Shown piece after piece: positions 1 through 6,531 of a stretch of 12,394 bases of DNA (positions within the stretch are counted from its first letter, which is position 1; the number at the start of each line of letters is the position of its first letter). This stretch comes from Ga0077527 sp038106575 (GTDB lineage: Bacteria > Pseudomonadota > Gammaproteobacteria > Burkholderiales > SG8-41): positions 1 to 12,394 of the forward strand of contig JAYOED010000065.1 in NCBI GenBank assembly GCA_038106575.1, written 5' to 3'. Position numbers and translations under genes: made by a program. The notes under the pieces were generated by a model. That model had not been told where the DNA came from. It ran no database searches and saw only the letters and a list, made by a program, of their open reading frames with translations.

Positions 1-368
1 ATTACACAGGACTCAATCGGCGCAATCCCTGGTATGCGTTCCTCATGCTGCTGCTGATGTTCTCGATGGCCGGCGTGCCGCCGATGGTGGGTTTCTACGC
101 CAAGCTGTCGGTGCTGCAGGCTGTGGTGCAGATCGGCCTGTGGCCAGTGGCGGTGATCGCCGTCATATTCTCTCTGATTGGCGCTTTCTACTACCTGCGC
201 ATCGTCAAGCTGATGTATTTCGATGATTCCGGTGACGATGCTCCGATCACGGCTACTGGGGACTTCCGCTTGCTGCTTTCGGTCAACGGGCTGGCGGTGA
301 TCGTGTTAGGCGTTGCACCGCAGCCGTTGATGGTGCTGTGTATCGAGGCGGTCAGGGCCTCGATCTGA
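1..368 (+). CDS. nuoN: NADH-quinone oxidoreductase subunit N, C-terminal part (5' end outside window)
   Basis: This is the end of the NuoN membrane subunit of respiratory complex I, an antiporter-like proton-pumping subunit in the inner membrane. The reading frame is open from base 3 and gives 121 residues before the TGA at 366-368. The stretch with RRNPWYAFLMLL and FSMAGVPPMVGFYAK is the typical late NuoN helix region, followed by hydrophobic segments around YAKLSVLQAVV and VIAVIFSLIGAFYYLRI, then the FYYLRIVKLMYFD motif shared by NuoL/M/N proteins. NuoN is normally the last gene of the nuo operon, which fits the gene order here: the next gene, at 475, lies on the other strand. I see no good hairpin with a T-run in 369-474, so the operon's terminator is not obvious. 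The identity is secure; only the start is missing. Confidence 0.95.
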   Translation, partial: YTGLNRRNPWYAFLMLLLMFSMAGVPPMVGFYAKLSVLQAVVQIGLWPVAVIAVIFSLIGAFYYLRIVKLMYFDDSGDDAPITATGDFRLLLSVNGLAVIVLGVAPQPLMVLCIEAVRASI

Positions 369-474
369 CTCGATAGACTGATGCTGCCGGGCTCGAGCAA
401 GATCGGTTACTTCACGCTCTAGCAGATGGTGGTGCTCTAGGGAGTTAGCAACTTGAGCTACCTCTTTTACGAGC

Positions 475-1356
475 TCAGGGTTTTTCTTCTGGCAGCGCTG
501 GGACCGTACGCAGGTAGGTGATGATGGCCACCAGATCCGCGGTGGTAAGCTTGCCGGTTGTGTTGGTGACGACTTCGCCCATGGCTTCGGCTGTGACGTC
601 GCCGTCCGCGTTAATACCGGTGGTCAGAAAATCCCTCAGTTCGGCATCACTCCATTTATTAAGCTTCGTAGGAGTCAGGTTAGGCGCACCTTTGCCCCCC
701 GGTCCCTTGCTACCGGCAAGAAAACGGTCGCTGCGCGAACCACCGAGAAAATTGCGTGGAGTATGGCATTCACCGCAATGACTGAGCACATTGACCAGAT
801 AGGCGCCGCGACTGGTCGGTGTCAGAGTCTGGCTGTCGGTTGTACTTGGTCCTTGCTTGAAGAACAGCAGTTTCCAGCCCCAGACTAAGAAACGGATATT
901 GAACGGAAACTTTAGATCGTGGGGCTGGTTAGCGCGGGCGCTGGGCGGCAGGCTGCGCAGGTAGGTCCACAAGTCCTGCAGATCGGCATCGACGATGCGG
1001 GTATAGGACGGATACGGGAAAACCGGGAAGTAGTGGGTGCCATCGTGACGTTTACCTTCACGCATCGCGCGGATGAAGTCGGCTTCGCTCCATTTGCCGA
1101 TGCCGGCATAAGGATGCGGCGTAATGTTTGGCCCGTAGAATTTGCCGAATGGCGTCGCCAGTTCTCGGCCACCGGCGAACTTTACAGCGTCTTTGCCTTT
1201 GGCGGTATGGCAGGAAATGCAGCCGCCGGCAGTGACCAGATATTCACCGCGTTTCGCATCGCCCGCTGCCGATACGCAGATCGAAAACATAATGCCACCG
1301 ATGCAGAATACGAAGGCCAGTTTTTGCTTCAAGAACGGTCGTATTTTTGTAGTCAT
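475..1356 (-). CDS. exported diheme cytochrome c (dehydrogenase-linked type)
   Basis: A 293-residue periplasmic electron carrier with two heme c sites: CISCH at residues 46-50 and CGECH at 194-198. Residues 1 to about 30 form a signal peptide (basic MTTKIRPFLKQK, then a hydrophobic core ending in SICVSA). The frame stays open further upstream but would overlap the next cytochrome gene, so I chose the ATG at 1354-1356, which gives the signal peptide; its ribosome site is weak. The layout (heme 1, a FPYPSYT segment, a hydrophobic linker at 152-167, heme 2, then MGEVV near residue 259 as probable second-heme Met ligand) matches cytochromes that serve alcohol dehydrogenases and molybdenum hydroxylases. 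In this family the first domain often reads MPY where this one has FPY, so the sixth ligand of heme 1 is unclear. It lies downstream of a cytochrome c' gene on the same strand and could be the electron acceptor of the hydroxylase at 3551-6147; that link is inference. Confidence 0.88.
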   Translation of the reverse strand: MTTKIRPFLKQKLAFVFCIGGIMFSICVSAAGDAKRGEYLVTAGGCISCHTAKGKDAVKFAGGRELATPFGKFYGPNITPHPYAGIGKWSEADFIRAMREGKRHDGTHYFPVFPYPSYTRIVDADLQDLWTYLRSLPPSARANQPHDLKFPFNIRFLVWGWKLLFFKQGPSTTDSQTLTPTSRGAYLVNVLSHCGECHTPRNFLGGSRSDRFLAGSKGPGGKGAPNLTPTKLNKWSDAELRDFLTTGINADGDVTAEAMGEVVTNTTGKLTTADLVAIITYLRTVPALPEEKP

Positions 1357-1377
1357 GTCAGCGAGACAGTGTACAGG

Positions 1378-1401
1378 AAAGCCCCGCCGGAGCGGGGCTT
1401 T
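1378..1401 (-). terminator. hairpin between the two cytochrome genes
   Basis: This is a perfect 9-bp inverted repeat: AAAGCCCCG at 1378-1386, a 6-base loop, and CGGGGCTTT at 1393-1401. It sits 20 bases past the stop of the cytochrome c' gene and 22 bases before the start of the diheme cytochrome gene. Because the stem ends in A/T triplets it can act in either direction. The T-run after it is only three bases on the minus strand, so it may attenuate rather than stop transcription, leaving the diheme gene at a lower level than cytochrome c'. Confidence 0.7.
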
Positions 1402-1420
1402 GGGTAACGCGATAAACCGT

Positions 1421-1876
1421 TTACCGTTTTTCGCGAAAATCGTTATGACAGCCACCGCAGGTTTTTGCCACGGTCTTGATTTGTCCCTTGATAGCGTCCT
1501 CTTCACCGCCACGGGCTGCCAAAACCAGTTTGGCTGCTTCGGCCTCGAAGTTCGACGCAGCTTCCTTGAATTTGGCTGCATCCCTGTAGATTGCCGGAAG
1601 AGCGCGGCTCTTGACGTCCTGGGTGTTTTCCTTGAATCCGTCCCACGGCATTTTGCTCAGCGCGGCAACAAAGCCGGCATTTCGCTTCACGAGTTCGGCG
1701 TTAAAGGGCGCCTTGCCTTGTCCTATGCGTCCCATAGGGCCGAAATACTTACCGATCAGGGTCATCGCAGCCTGACGCTGCTTTACTAGAACTTCCGGCT
1801 TGGCTTGAGCGAGGGCGTTGTCGCTGACGATTAACGTGGAAACGCCCACTACTGCTGCAATGATTACGTGCTTCAT
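1421..1876 (-). CDS. cytochrome c' (class II monoheme cytochrome c)
   Basis: A 151-residue exported class II cytochrome. Residues 1-23 are a signal peptide ending in NALA before QAKPEV. The mature part is a four-helix bundle with the heme site CGGCH at residues 140-144 close to the C-terminus, as is normal for the family. Motifs RQAAMTLIGKYFGPM (35-48) and LPAIYRDAAKFK align well with Alcaligenes and Rubrivivax cytochromes c'. Such proteins bind NO or CO and protect against nitrosative stress, or in low-spin forms carry electrons. Met38 falls where A. xylosoxidans cytochrome c' has the distal Leu16, so a six-coordinate c556-like heme is possible; some five-coordinate members also have Met there. 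The ATG at 1874-1876 is supported by GGAG eight bases upstream. An AT-rich stretch with repeated TTAAC lies upstream and a strong hairpin downstream. Confidence 0.9.
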   Translation of the reverse strand: MKHVIIAAVVGVSTLIVSDNALAQAKPEVLVKQRQAAMTLIGKYFGPMGRIGQGKAPFNAELVKRNAGFVAALSKMPWDGFKENTQDVKSRALPAIYRDAAKFKEAASNFEAEAAKLVLAARGGEEDAIKGQIKTVAKTCGGCHNDFREKR

Positions 1877-1997
1877 TGATAGATCTCCGGGTAATAGGGC
1901 AAAACAGTTCATAATTTCTGGACGAGTGGATTTATTCCTTGCAGCTAGCACAGTTTAGCAGTCGTTTTCATTCCGGGGTACCGTTCCGTTCTGTGCG

Positions 1998-2037
1998 TTA
2001 ACATTATGTTTTTAATGATCTATTAACTGTTCTTAAC
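1998..2037. promoter_or_regulatory. AT-rich upstream region with repeated TTAAC
   Basis: TTAAC occurs at 1998-2002, 2023-2027 and 2033-2037 (the last two exactly 10 bases apart), and TTAAT at 2012-2016 pairs with ATTAA at 2022-2026 as a short inverted repeat. The stretch is far richer in A and T than its surroundings and lies about 120-160 bases upstream of the cytochrome c' start, after the stop of arfB. A regulator site for the cytochrome gene is possible. I could not assign it to a known regulator or pick a convincing -35/-10 pair. Confidence 0.3.
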
Positions 2038-2043
2038 AAGCGG

Positions 2044-2460
2044 TCATGGTCTATCCGAGCCGCTTCTTTCACGTTTGCGCAGGCCCCGCTTCTTTTTATC
2101 ATCGAGCCGTCGCTCCCTGGAAGCATGGGTGGGGCGGGTGGGGCGCCGTAACTTGGGTGGCAACGCGGCGGAGTGTACTAGTTCCGCGAGCCGCGTGCGT
2201 GCGTCCTTACGGTTGCGGGCCTGGCTGCGAAAGCGCTGTGCCGTGATCACAAGTACGCCATCGCCTGATAGGCGTCTTCCCGCAAGCGTCGCCAGCCTGG
2301 CTTTCACGGCTTGCGTAAGGCTGGGGGAGTGAGTGACGCTGAACCGCAGTTCCACGGCGGTGGCGACCTTGTTGACGTTCTGCCCCCCCGGACCCGAGGC
2401 GTGGATGAAACGCTCGGTGATTTCGGTTTCGTCGATGACAATGGAACGCGTGACTCGCAT
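2044..2460 (-). CDS. arfB: peptidyl-tRNA hydrolase ArfB (YaeJ), stalled-ribosome rescue factor
   Basis: A 138-residue release-factor-like protein that enters stalled 70S ribosomes lacking a stop codon in the A site and hydrolyses peptidyl-tRNA. The catalytic GGQ is at residues 25-27 in HASGPGGQNVNKVATAVELR, and the segment around VITAQRFRSQARNR matches ArfB. The tail from about residue 104 (RRPTRPTHASRERRL, then a Lys/Arg-rich end) is the basic extension that probes the empty mRNA channel. Length is that of E. coli ArfB (about 140). I chose the ATG at 2458-2460 because the protein then begins like ArfB; an upstream in-frame ATG would add 19 residues that do not. No Shine-Dalgarno is clear; a TATACT box about 10 bases upstream on the minus strand would give an almost leaderless message. 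It is divergent from dsbB. Confidence 0.92.
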   Translation of the reverse strand: MRVTRSIVIDETEITERFIHASGPGGQNVNKVATAVELRFSVTHSPSLTQAVKARLATLAGRRLSGDGVLVITAQRFRSQARNRKDARTRLAELVHSAALPPKLRRPTRPTHASRERRLDDKKKRGLRKRERSGSDRP

Positions 2461-2612
2461 GGCAACGATAGTATAAAGAAGCGGTGCCGCAACCGGCAGA
2501 CTGTTACAGCCGGACATAGTCCCGGTTTCAAGGCGATTCCATGCTGTGGCTACGTCCTATTCGTATGGAAATCACTGTTGCGCACGGACGCCAGTTAGCT
2601 TACGTTTGCGGG

Positions 2613-3098
2613 ATGAATCCACGTCTAGGTTATGTCGTAGGCACTGTAATCTGTGCCGGACTGCTCGGTTTCGGCTTCTACCTGCAGTACGTCGACGGGC
2701 AGGAACCCTGTCCGCTGTGCATCTTTCAGCGTGTCGCCTTCATTGCGCTGGGGCTTATATTTTTGGTGGCCGCGCTGCACGGACCGCGGAAAACCGGCGC
2801 CATCGTCTATACGGTGCTAGGCGGAATCGCTGCAGGTTCCGGTGCGGCATTGGCCGGACGTCATGTCTGGCTACAGAACCTGCCCGCCGACCAGGTGCCA
2901 GCGTGCGGACCCGGACTCTCTTACATGATGGAACGCTATTCGCTCATGCGCATCCTGGAAAAAGTGCTAACCGGTTCCGGCGAATGCGCGGAGGCCGGCT
3001 GGAAGTTTCTTGGACTGACCATTGCCGGCTGGTCGCTGGTTTGGTTTATCCTGCTCGGCGGCTTAATGGTCTGGCTGGTGTTCTTGCGGCGCCGATAA
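2613..3098 (+). CDS. dsbB: disulfide bond formation protein B (quinone-linked DsbA oxidase)
   Basis: A 161-residue inner-membrane protein that reoxidises periplasmic DsbA and passes electrons to quinone. Four membrane segments are visible, at about residues 8-26, 41-57, 64-81 and 134-157. The first redox pair is CPLC at 33-36, followed by Arg40 in the place of the quinone-contacting Arg48 of E. coli DsbB. The second pair is Cys98 (VPACGPGLSYMMERY) and Cys125 (GSGECAEAGW) in the second periplasmic loop. All four catalytic cysteines are therefore present. The ATG at 2613 gives the usual short N-terminus before the first helix; in-frame ATGs at 2541 and 2565 are possible but add atypical residues. 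Exported cytochromes encoded nearby are among the proteins that depend on this oxidative system, though that need not be a functional link. Confidence 0.95.
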   Translation: MNPRLGYVVGTVICAGLLGFGFYLQYVDGQEPCPLCIFQRVAFIALGLIFLVAALHGPRKTGAIVYTVLGGIAAGSGAALAGRHVWLQNLPADQVPACGPGLSYMMERYSLMRILEKVLTGSGECAEAGWKFLGLTIAGWSLVWFILLGGLMVWLVFLRRR

Positions 3099-3235
3099 CA
3101 GGCATACCCAGAAACACTATCGAAATAGACCGAGCGAAGGTCTGGTTAAGAGTGAGCAAGGCTCAGACGTGAAATTTTTGCGGGTAAGGCGAGGTCAAAT
3201 GTGGCCCACGACGAAGCCAGTCCAAGCGCAGAAAT

Positions 3236-3252
3236 TTCGAGTTAAGCTCGAA
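3236..3252 (-). terminator. short hairpin at the end of the DUF465 gene
   Basis: TTCGAG at 3236-3241 and CTCGAA at 3247-3252 form a 6-bp stem whose 5-base loop contains the stop codon of the minus-strand DUF465 gene. On that strand it is followed by AAATTTC, a poor U-run. It could be a weak terminator. The rest of 3099-3235, between dsbB and this point, has only a 5-bp stem (AGACC 3127-3131 with GGTCT 3139-3143) and no gene that I can see. Confidence 0.3.
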
Positions 3253-3451
3253 TATCCGGAGTCAGTTGTCGCTGGAGCAGTGTGATCTGGTCCTTGACCA
3301 TCAGTTTGCGTTTTTTCAGGCGCTGTAATTGCAACTGATCCTGCGCCGGGGTCTGCAGCAGGCGGTTGATGACATCATCGAGATCGCGATGCTCGAGCTT
3401 GAGTTCAGCGATGCGGGTTTCGATGGCTTCGATTTCTTCGCGTTCGAGCAT
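3242..3451 (-). CDS. small DUF465 (YdcH-like) protein
   Basis: A 69-residue, almost wholly helical and highly charged protein of the DUF465/YdcH family. Diagnostic parts are LKLEHRDLDDVINRL at residues 18-32, and LQRLKKRKLMVKDQI at 42-56, with PAQDQLQ as the turn between two helices. The family is widespread in Proteobacteria; its molecular role is not established, and nothing here suggests one beyond a two-helix coiled-coil. Length is normal. The ATG at 3449-3451 has only a weak purine stretch in front. It stands alone, converging with dsbB and diverging from the molybdenum hydroxylase operon, with which it shares an AT-rich intergenic region. Confidence 0.88.
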   Translation of the reverse strand: MLEREEIEAIETRIAELKLEHRDLDDVINRLLQTPAQDQLQLQRLKKRKLMVKDQITLLQRQLTPDIRA

Positions 3452-3487
3452 GCGTGAGGTGACCAGGGCGATAGGAGCAGTATAGGA

Positions 3488-3518
3488 CGGACAGCGCTTG
3501 CGGACAAGGCTGTATAAT
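3488..3518 (+). promoter_or_regulatory. probable sigma70 promoter of the molybdenum hydroxylase operon
   Basis: TATAAT at 3513-3518 is a perfect -10 box. The best -35 is CGGACA at 3488-3493 (four of six consensus bases) with a long 19-base spacer. A start near 3525 would leave a leader of about 25 bases before the ATG at 3551. The -10 lies inside the palindrome TATAATTATA (3513-3522), so a -10 box also exists on the minus strand facing the DUF465 gene. The match is by eye and the -35 is weak. Confidence 0.5.
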
Positions 3519-3550
3519 TATAACTATATGATTTAAATGGACTTTCAATC

Positions 3551-4018
3551 ATGACTATTCAACTGCAAGTCAACGGCAAGGCACGCACCGTCGATGTCGA
3601 AGCCGAAACGCCACTGTTGTACGTGCTGCGCAACGATCTCGGACTCATCGGCACCCGTTATGGCTGCGGTCTCGGCCAGTGCGGCGCGTGCACGGTGATC
3701 GTCGACGGCAAACCAGTGCAATCGTGCGACGTGCCGGCTTCGGCGATGGCCGGCAAGAACATCGTCACCGTGGAGTCGCTCGGTACTGACGCAGCGCTGC
3801 ATCCGCTGCAGCGCGCGTTCATCGCCGAGCAGGCGGCACAGTGCGGCTATTGCGCGAGCGGCATCCTGATGTCTGCCAAAGCCTTGCTCGATGTCAATCC
3901 CGATCCTGATGACGCGGCAATCCGCGCTGCGCTTGAAACCAACCTGTGCCGCTGCGGCACGCATGGCCGCATCCTGCGCGCGATCAAGCGCGCGGCCAAA
4001 GAAATGAGGGGGGTATAA
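3551..4018 (+). CDS. 2Fe-2S small subunit of a molybdenum hydroxylase (IorA/NicA-like)
   Basis: A 155-residue cytoplasmic electron-transfer subunit of the xanthine oxidase family. The N-terminal plant-ferredoxin-like domain binds one 2Fe-2S cluster through Cys39, Cys44, Cys47 and Cys59 (CGLGQCGAC...SC). The C-terminal helical domain binds the second through Cys98, Cys101, Cys133 and Cys135 (CGYC and CRC). All eight ligands are present and the length is typical of CoxS, IorA and NicA. It passes electrons from the molybdenum cofactor of the large subunit, encoded two bases downstream at 4021, to an outside acceptor. No CoxM-type FAD subunit is encoded next to it, which points to the isoquinoline oxidoreductase/nicotinate dehydrogenase class. 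The start has no strong ribosome site, but the N-terminus MTIQLQVNGK is canonical. Confidence 0.93.
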   Translation: MTIQLQVNGKARTVDVEAETPLLYVLRNDLGLIGTRYGCGLGQCGACTVIVDGKPVQSCDVPASAMAGKNIVTVESLGTDAALHPLQRAFIAEQAAQCGYCASGILMSAKALLDVNPDPDDAAIRAALETNLCRCGTHGRILRAIKRAAKEMRGV

Positions 4019-4020
4019 CC

Positions 4021-6147
4021 ATGGCGCAAGCGAAAGAAGCGGCACCGCGCAAGCTGCCGGGCAGCCTCGAGACCAATCGACGGCTCGACCGCTGGCTCAC
4101 CATCAACGCCGACGGCACCGTCAGCGTGACACCGGGCAAGGTGGAAATCGGCCAGGGCATCCTCACCGCGCTGGTGCAGATGACTGCGGAAGAACTCGAC
4201 ATCGACGTCTCGCGCATCCGCCTGCTGCCGGCGACCACCGCCGTGAGCCCGAACGAAGGTATCACCTCGGGCAGTCGTTCGATCCAGGAAAGCGGTCTCG
4301 CCTTGCGCCATGCCGCCGCCGAAGCGCGCGGCCTGCTGCTTGAGCGCGCGGCGAAGAAACTTGGCGTGACTCTTGAACAGCTGACAGTGAAGGACGGCGT
4401 CGTCACTGCGCGCAGCGGCGGTTCGCTCACCTACTGGGAACTCGCTGCGGCCGACTTGCTTGCGCGCGAAGCCACATTCGACGTGGTGGCCAAGGGCCAT
4501 GAAGAACATGAAGTGGTCGGCACCTCGCTTGCGCGTCTCGACATTCCCAACAAGCTCACCGGCAAGCCCTCATACGTGCAGGACATGGCGCTGCCCGGCC
4601 TGTTGCACGGCCGCGTGTCGCGTCCGCCGGGACCGCGGTCGCGACTAAAATCGCTGGACGTCAAAGAAATCGAAAAAATGCCCGGCGTGGTTGCGGTGGT
4701 GCGCGACGGCTCCTTCCTCGGCGTTGTCGCCGAGCGCGAGGAACAGGCGATCCGCGCCGAGCGGCGCCTCGCACGCATTGCCGAGTGGACGCAGGGTGAT
4801 GATCTGCCGGCCAACGATCCGCGTCATCTGCTGACGCTGAAGGCCGAGGCTGAAGTCATCAGCGAAAAGGGTGATCCCGCCGTCAAAGGCGCGCGCCAGT
4901 TTTCCGCGGAATACACCAAGCCCTACATCGCCCATGCTTCGCTGGCGCCGTCGTGCGCGATCGCACAGTGGGAAGGCAAAAAGCTCAAAGTCTGGAGCCA
5001 CAGTCAGGGGATTTTTCCGCTGCGCGGCGACATGGCGCAGGCGTTGAACATGCCCGAGGCCGACATCATCATCACCCACGCCGAGGGCGCGGGCTGTTAC
5101 GGACACAACGCCGCCGACGATGTCAGCTTCGATGCAGTGCTGCTTGCGCGCGCGGTGCCGGGCAAGCCGGTACGCCTGCAATGGATGCGCGAAGATGAAT
5201 TCGGCTGGGAGCCGTTTAGTTCACCGATGGTGCTGCGCATGAACGCGGCTCTCGATGACAAGGGCTGCATCGTCAACTGGAGCCACGAACTGTGGAGCCA
5301 TGCGCACAGCACGCGACCCGGCGGCAAGGGCGGCGTCAACCTGCTTGGGGCATGGTATCTGGAAAAACCGGTGCCTGCTGCGGTCCCGGGCAACCCGCCG
5401 CTGCCCGGCGGTGGCAGCCATCGCAACGCGATTCCGCTCTACGACTTTCCCAACCAGAAAGTCACCAACAACCTGATTCGTCAATCGCCGCTGCGCACTT
5501 CAGCATTGCGCGCGCTCGGCGGATTCGCCAATGCCTTCGCCATCGAAAGTTTCATGGATGAACTGGCCGAAGCGGCGGATGCCGATCCGGTGGAATACCG
5601 CCTGCGCCATCTCAAGGATCCGCGCGCCAAGGCGGTGATCGAGAAAGCTGCAGCAATGGCGCAGTGGAAAGCAAAAGAGAAGGGCGACGGCGAGCGCGGT
5701 CGCGGCGTTGCCTTTGCTAAATACAAGAATCTTGCCGCCTATCTGGCGGTGATCGCCGAGGTCGAAGTGGGCGAAACTGCGCGGGTGACGCGCATCTGGG
5801 CGGCGGTCGACGTCGGCCAGGCGATCAATCCCGACGGTGTTATCAACCAGATCGAGGGCGGCATCATCCAGAGCGCGAGCATGGCGCTGAAGGAGCGCAT
5901 CGAATTCGACAAGACCGGCGTCATTACCCGAAACTGGGAGGATTACCCGATATTCCGCTTCAGCGAAGTGCCCGAGGTTGAAGTTGCACTCATAAACCGT
6001 CCGGAAGCGCCGCCGGTGGGCGCCGGTGAAGGTACGCAGGGACCTACAGCGGCGGCGATAGCCAATGCCATCTATAACGCGCTGGGCGCACGCCTGCGCG
6101 ACATGCCGTTCACGCGCGACCGCATCGTCGCCGCGCTGAGCGCATGA
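4021..6147 (+). CDS. molybdopterin-binding large subunit of a molybdenum hydroxylase (IorB/NicB-like)
   Basis: A 708-residue catalytic subunit of the xanthine dehydrogenase family, expected to hydroxylate a carbon of an aromatic (often N-heteroaromatic) ring or oxidise an aldehyde with water. Seen are the first Moco-domain segment TPGKVEIGQGILTALVQM (37-54), the DIPNKLTGKPSYVQDMALPG domain junction (174-193), EGAGCYGHNAADDVSFDA (355-372), which resembles nicotinate dehydrogenase large subunits, and the C-terminal VGAGEGTQGPTAAAIANAI (666-684), whose Glu670 is the probable catalytic base. No Tat signal is seen, so it should be cytoplasmic, unlike many IorB proteins. NicB of Pseudomonas carries a fused cytochrome tail; this protein ends without one, so a separate cytochrome would be needed. 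The ATG at 4021 follows a GAGGGGGG ribosome site. Its stop overlaps the start of the next, broken gene as ATGA at 6144-6147. The substrate is unknown. Confidence 0.9.
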   Translation: MAQAKEAAPRKLPGSLETNRRLDRWLTINADGTVSVTPGKVEIGQGILTALVQMTAEELDIDVSRIRLLPATTAVSPNEGITSGSRSIQESGLALRHAAAEARGLLLERAAKKLGVTLEQLTVKDGVVTARSGGSLTYWELAAADLLAREATFDVVAKGHEEHEVVGTSLARLDIPNKLTGKPSYVQDMALPGLLHGRVSRPPGPRSRLKSLDVKEIEKMPGVVAVVRDGSFLGVVAEREEQAIRAERRLARIAEWTQGDDLPANDPRHLLTLKAEAEVISEKGDPAVKGARQFSAEYTKPYIAHASLAPSCAIAQWEGKKLKVWSHSQGIFPLRGDMAQALNMPEADIIITHAEGAGCYGHNAADDVSFDAVLLARAVPGKPVRLQWMREDEFGWEPFSSPMVLRMNAALDDKGCIVNWSHELWSHAHSTRPGGKGGVNLLGAWYLEKPVPAAVPGNPPLPGGGSHRNAIPLYDFPNQKVTNNLIRQSPLRTSALRALGGFANAFAIESFMDELAEAADADPVEYRLRHLKDPRAKAVIEKAAAMAQWKAKEKGDGERGRGVAFAKYKNLAAYLAVIAEVEVGETARVTRIWAAVDVGQAINPDGVINQIEGGIIQSASMALKERIEFDKTGVITRNWEDYPIFRFSEVPEVEVALINRPEAPPVGAGEGTQGPTAAAIANAIYNALGARLRDMPFTRDRIVAALSA

Positions 6148-6504
6148 GGGCGGTCGCAAAAAAAACGTCTGCGACGTACTGGTCATCGGCGGTGGACTCG
6201 CTGCCATGCTCGACCCGAAGCGCATGTAGGTGGGGTCGAGGCCGTCGCAAAATTGCGTGAGCGTCTTGCGGCCCTGGGTATGCCGGGCTCCAATGATGTG
6301 AAGCGTTACAGCGAGGCGGCCAACATGATCGACGTTGCCGAGGCGGTGACTCGCTCCGCGCTGTACCGCGAGGAAAGCCGCAGCTCGCATTTTCGCAAGG
6401 ATTCTTCGGAACTCCGCGATGACGCGTGGCTGCAAGTCACCACGGTCTTCGGCAAATCGGGCAATATGCAGGTCTCCGGGCGCGCTCCTGGGAGTAAATT
6501 ATAA
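6144..6504 (+). pseudogene. remnant of an FAD-binding flavoprotein (fumarate reductase/succinate dehydrogenase type)
   Basis: Two ends of a flavoprotein survive without the middle. The start ATG overlaps the previous stop (ATGA at 6144-6147), a typical coupled operon gene. After MRAVAKK a run of eight A (6158-6165) puts the frame out by one; restoring one A gives NVCDVLVIGGGLAA, a dinucleotide-binding GxGxxA-type FAD motif, which soon runs into a TAG at 6227-6229. In a second frame, from about 6220 to the TAA at 6502-6504, comes VAKLRERLAALGMPGS, then MIDVAEAVTRSALYREESRS and DDAWLQV, which match the end of flavoproteins in the FrdA/SdhA/AprA group (usual motif REESRGAHYR). The FAD-binding and substrate-capping domains between them, probably several hundred codons, are gone. 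I infer an internal deletion plus a homopolymer indel. The gene cannot make a working enzyme. Confidence 0.8.
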
Positions 6505-6531
6505 GGATTTGATTTAATTGGAGTATTGTAA

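Noticed and set aside
1142..1789. A 215-codon plus-strand frame across both cytochrome genes
   Set aside because: It crosses the hairpin and two genes with heme motifs on the other strand; it contains no recognisable domain.
2012..2027. TTAA-N7-TTAAC, an exact match to the CtrA box
   Set aside because: CtrA is an alphaproteobacterial regulator and every gene here points to a betaproteobacterium; the match falls in an AT-rich stretch where TTAA repeats by chance.
3127..3143. Hairpin AGACC/GGTCT after dsbB as a terminator
   Set aside because: Only five base pairs, no T-run behind it, so not called as a feature.
4645..5181. A 178-codon minus-strand frame within the large subunit
   Set aside because: Shadow of the plus-strand coding sequence with no start signal or motif.
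5500..6435. A 311-codon open frame on the minus strand opposite the large subunit
   Set aside because: It lies antisense to a gene with clear Moco motifs, spans into the pseudogene, and its composition (rich in Arg, His, Ala, Asp) is typical of a shadow frame in GC-rich DNA. No ribosome site or family motif was seen.
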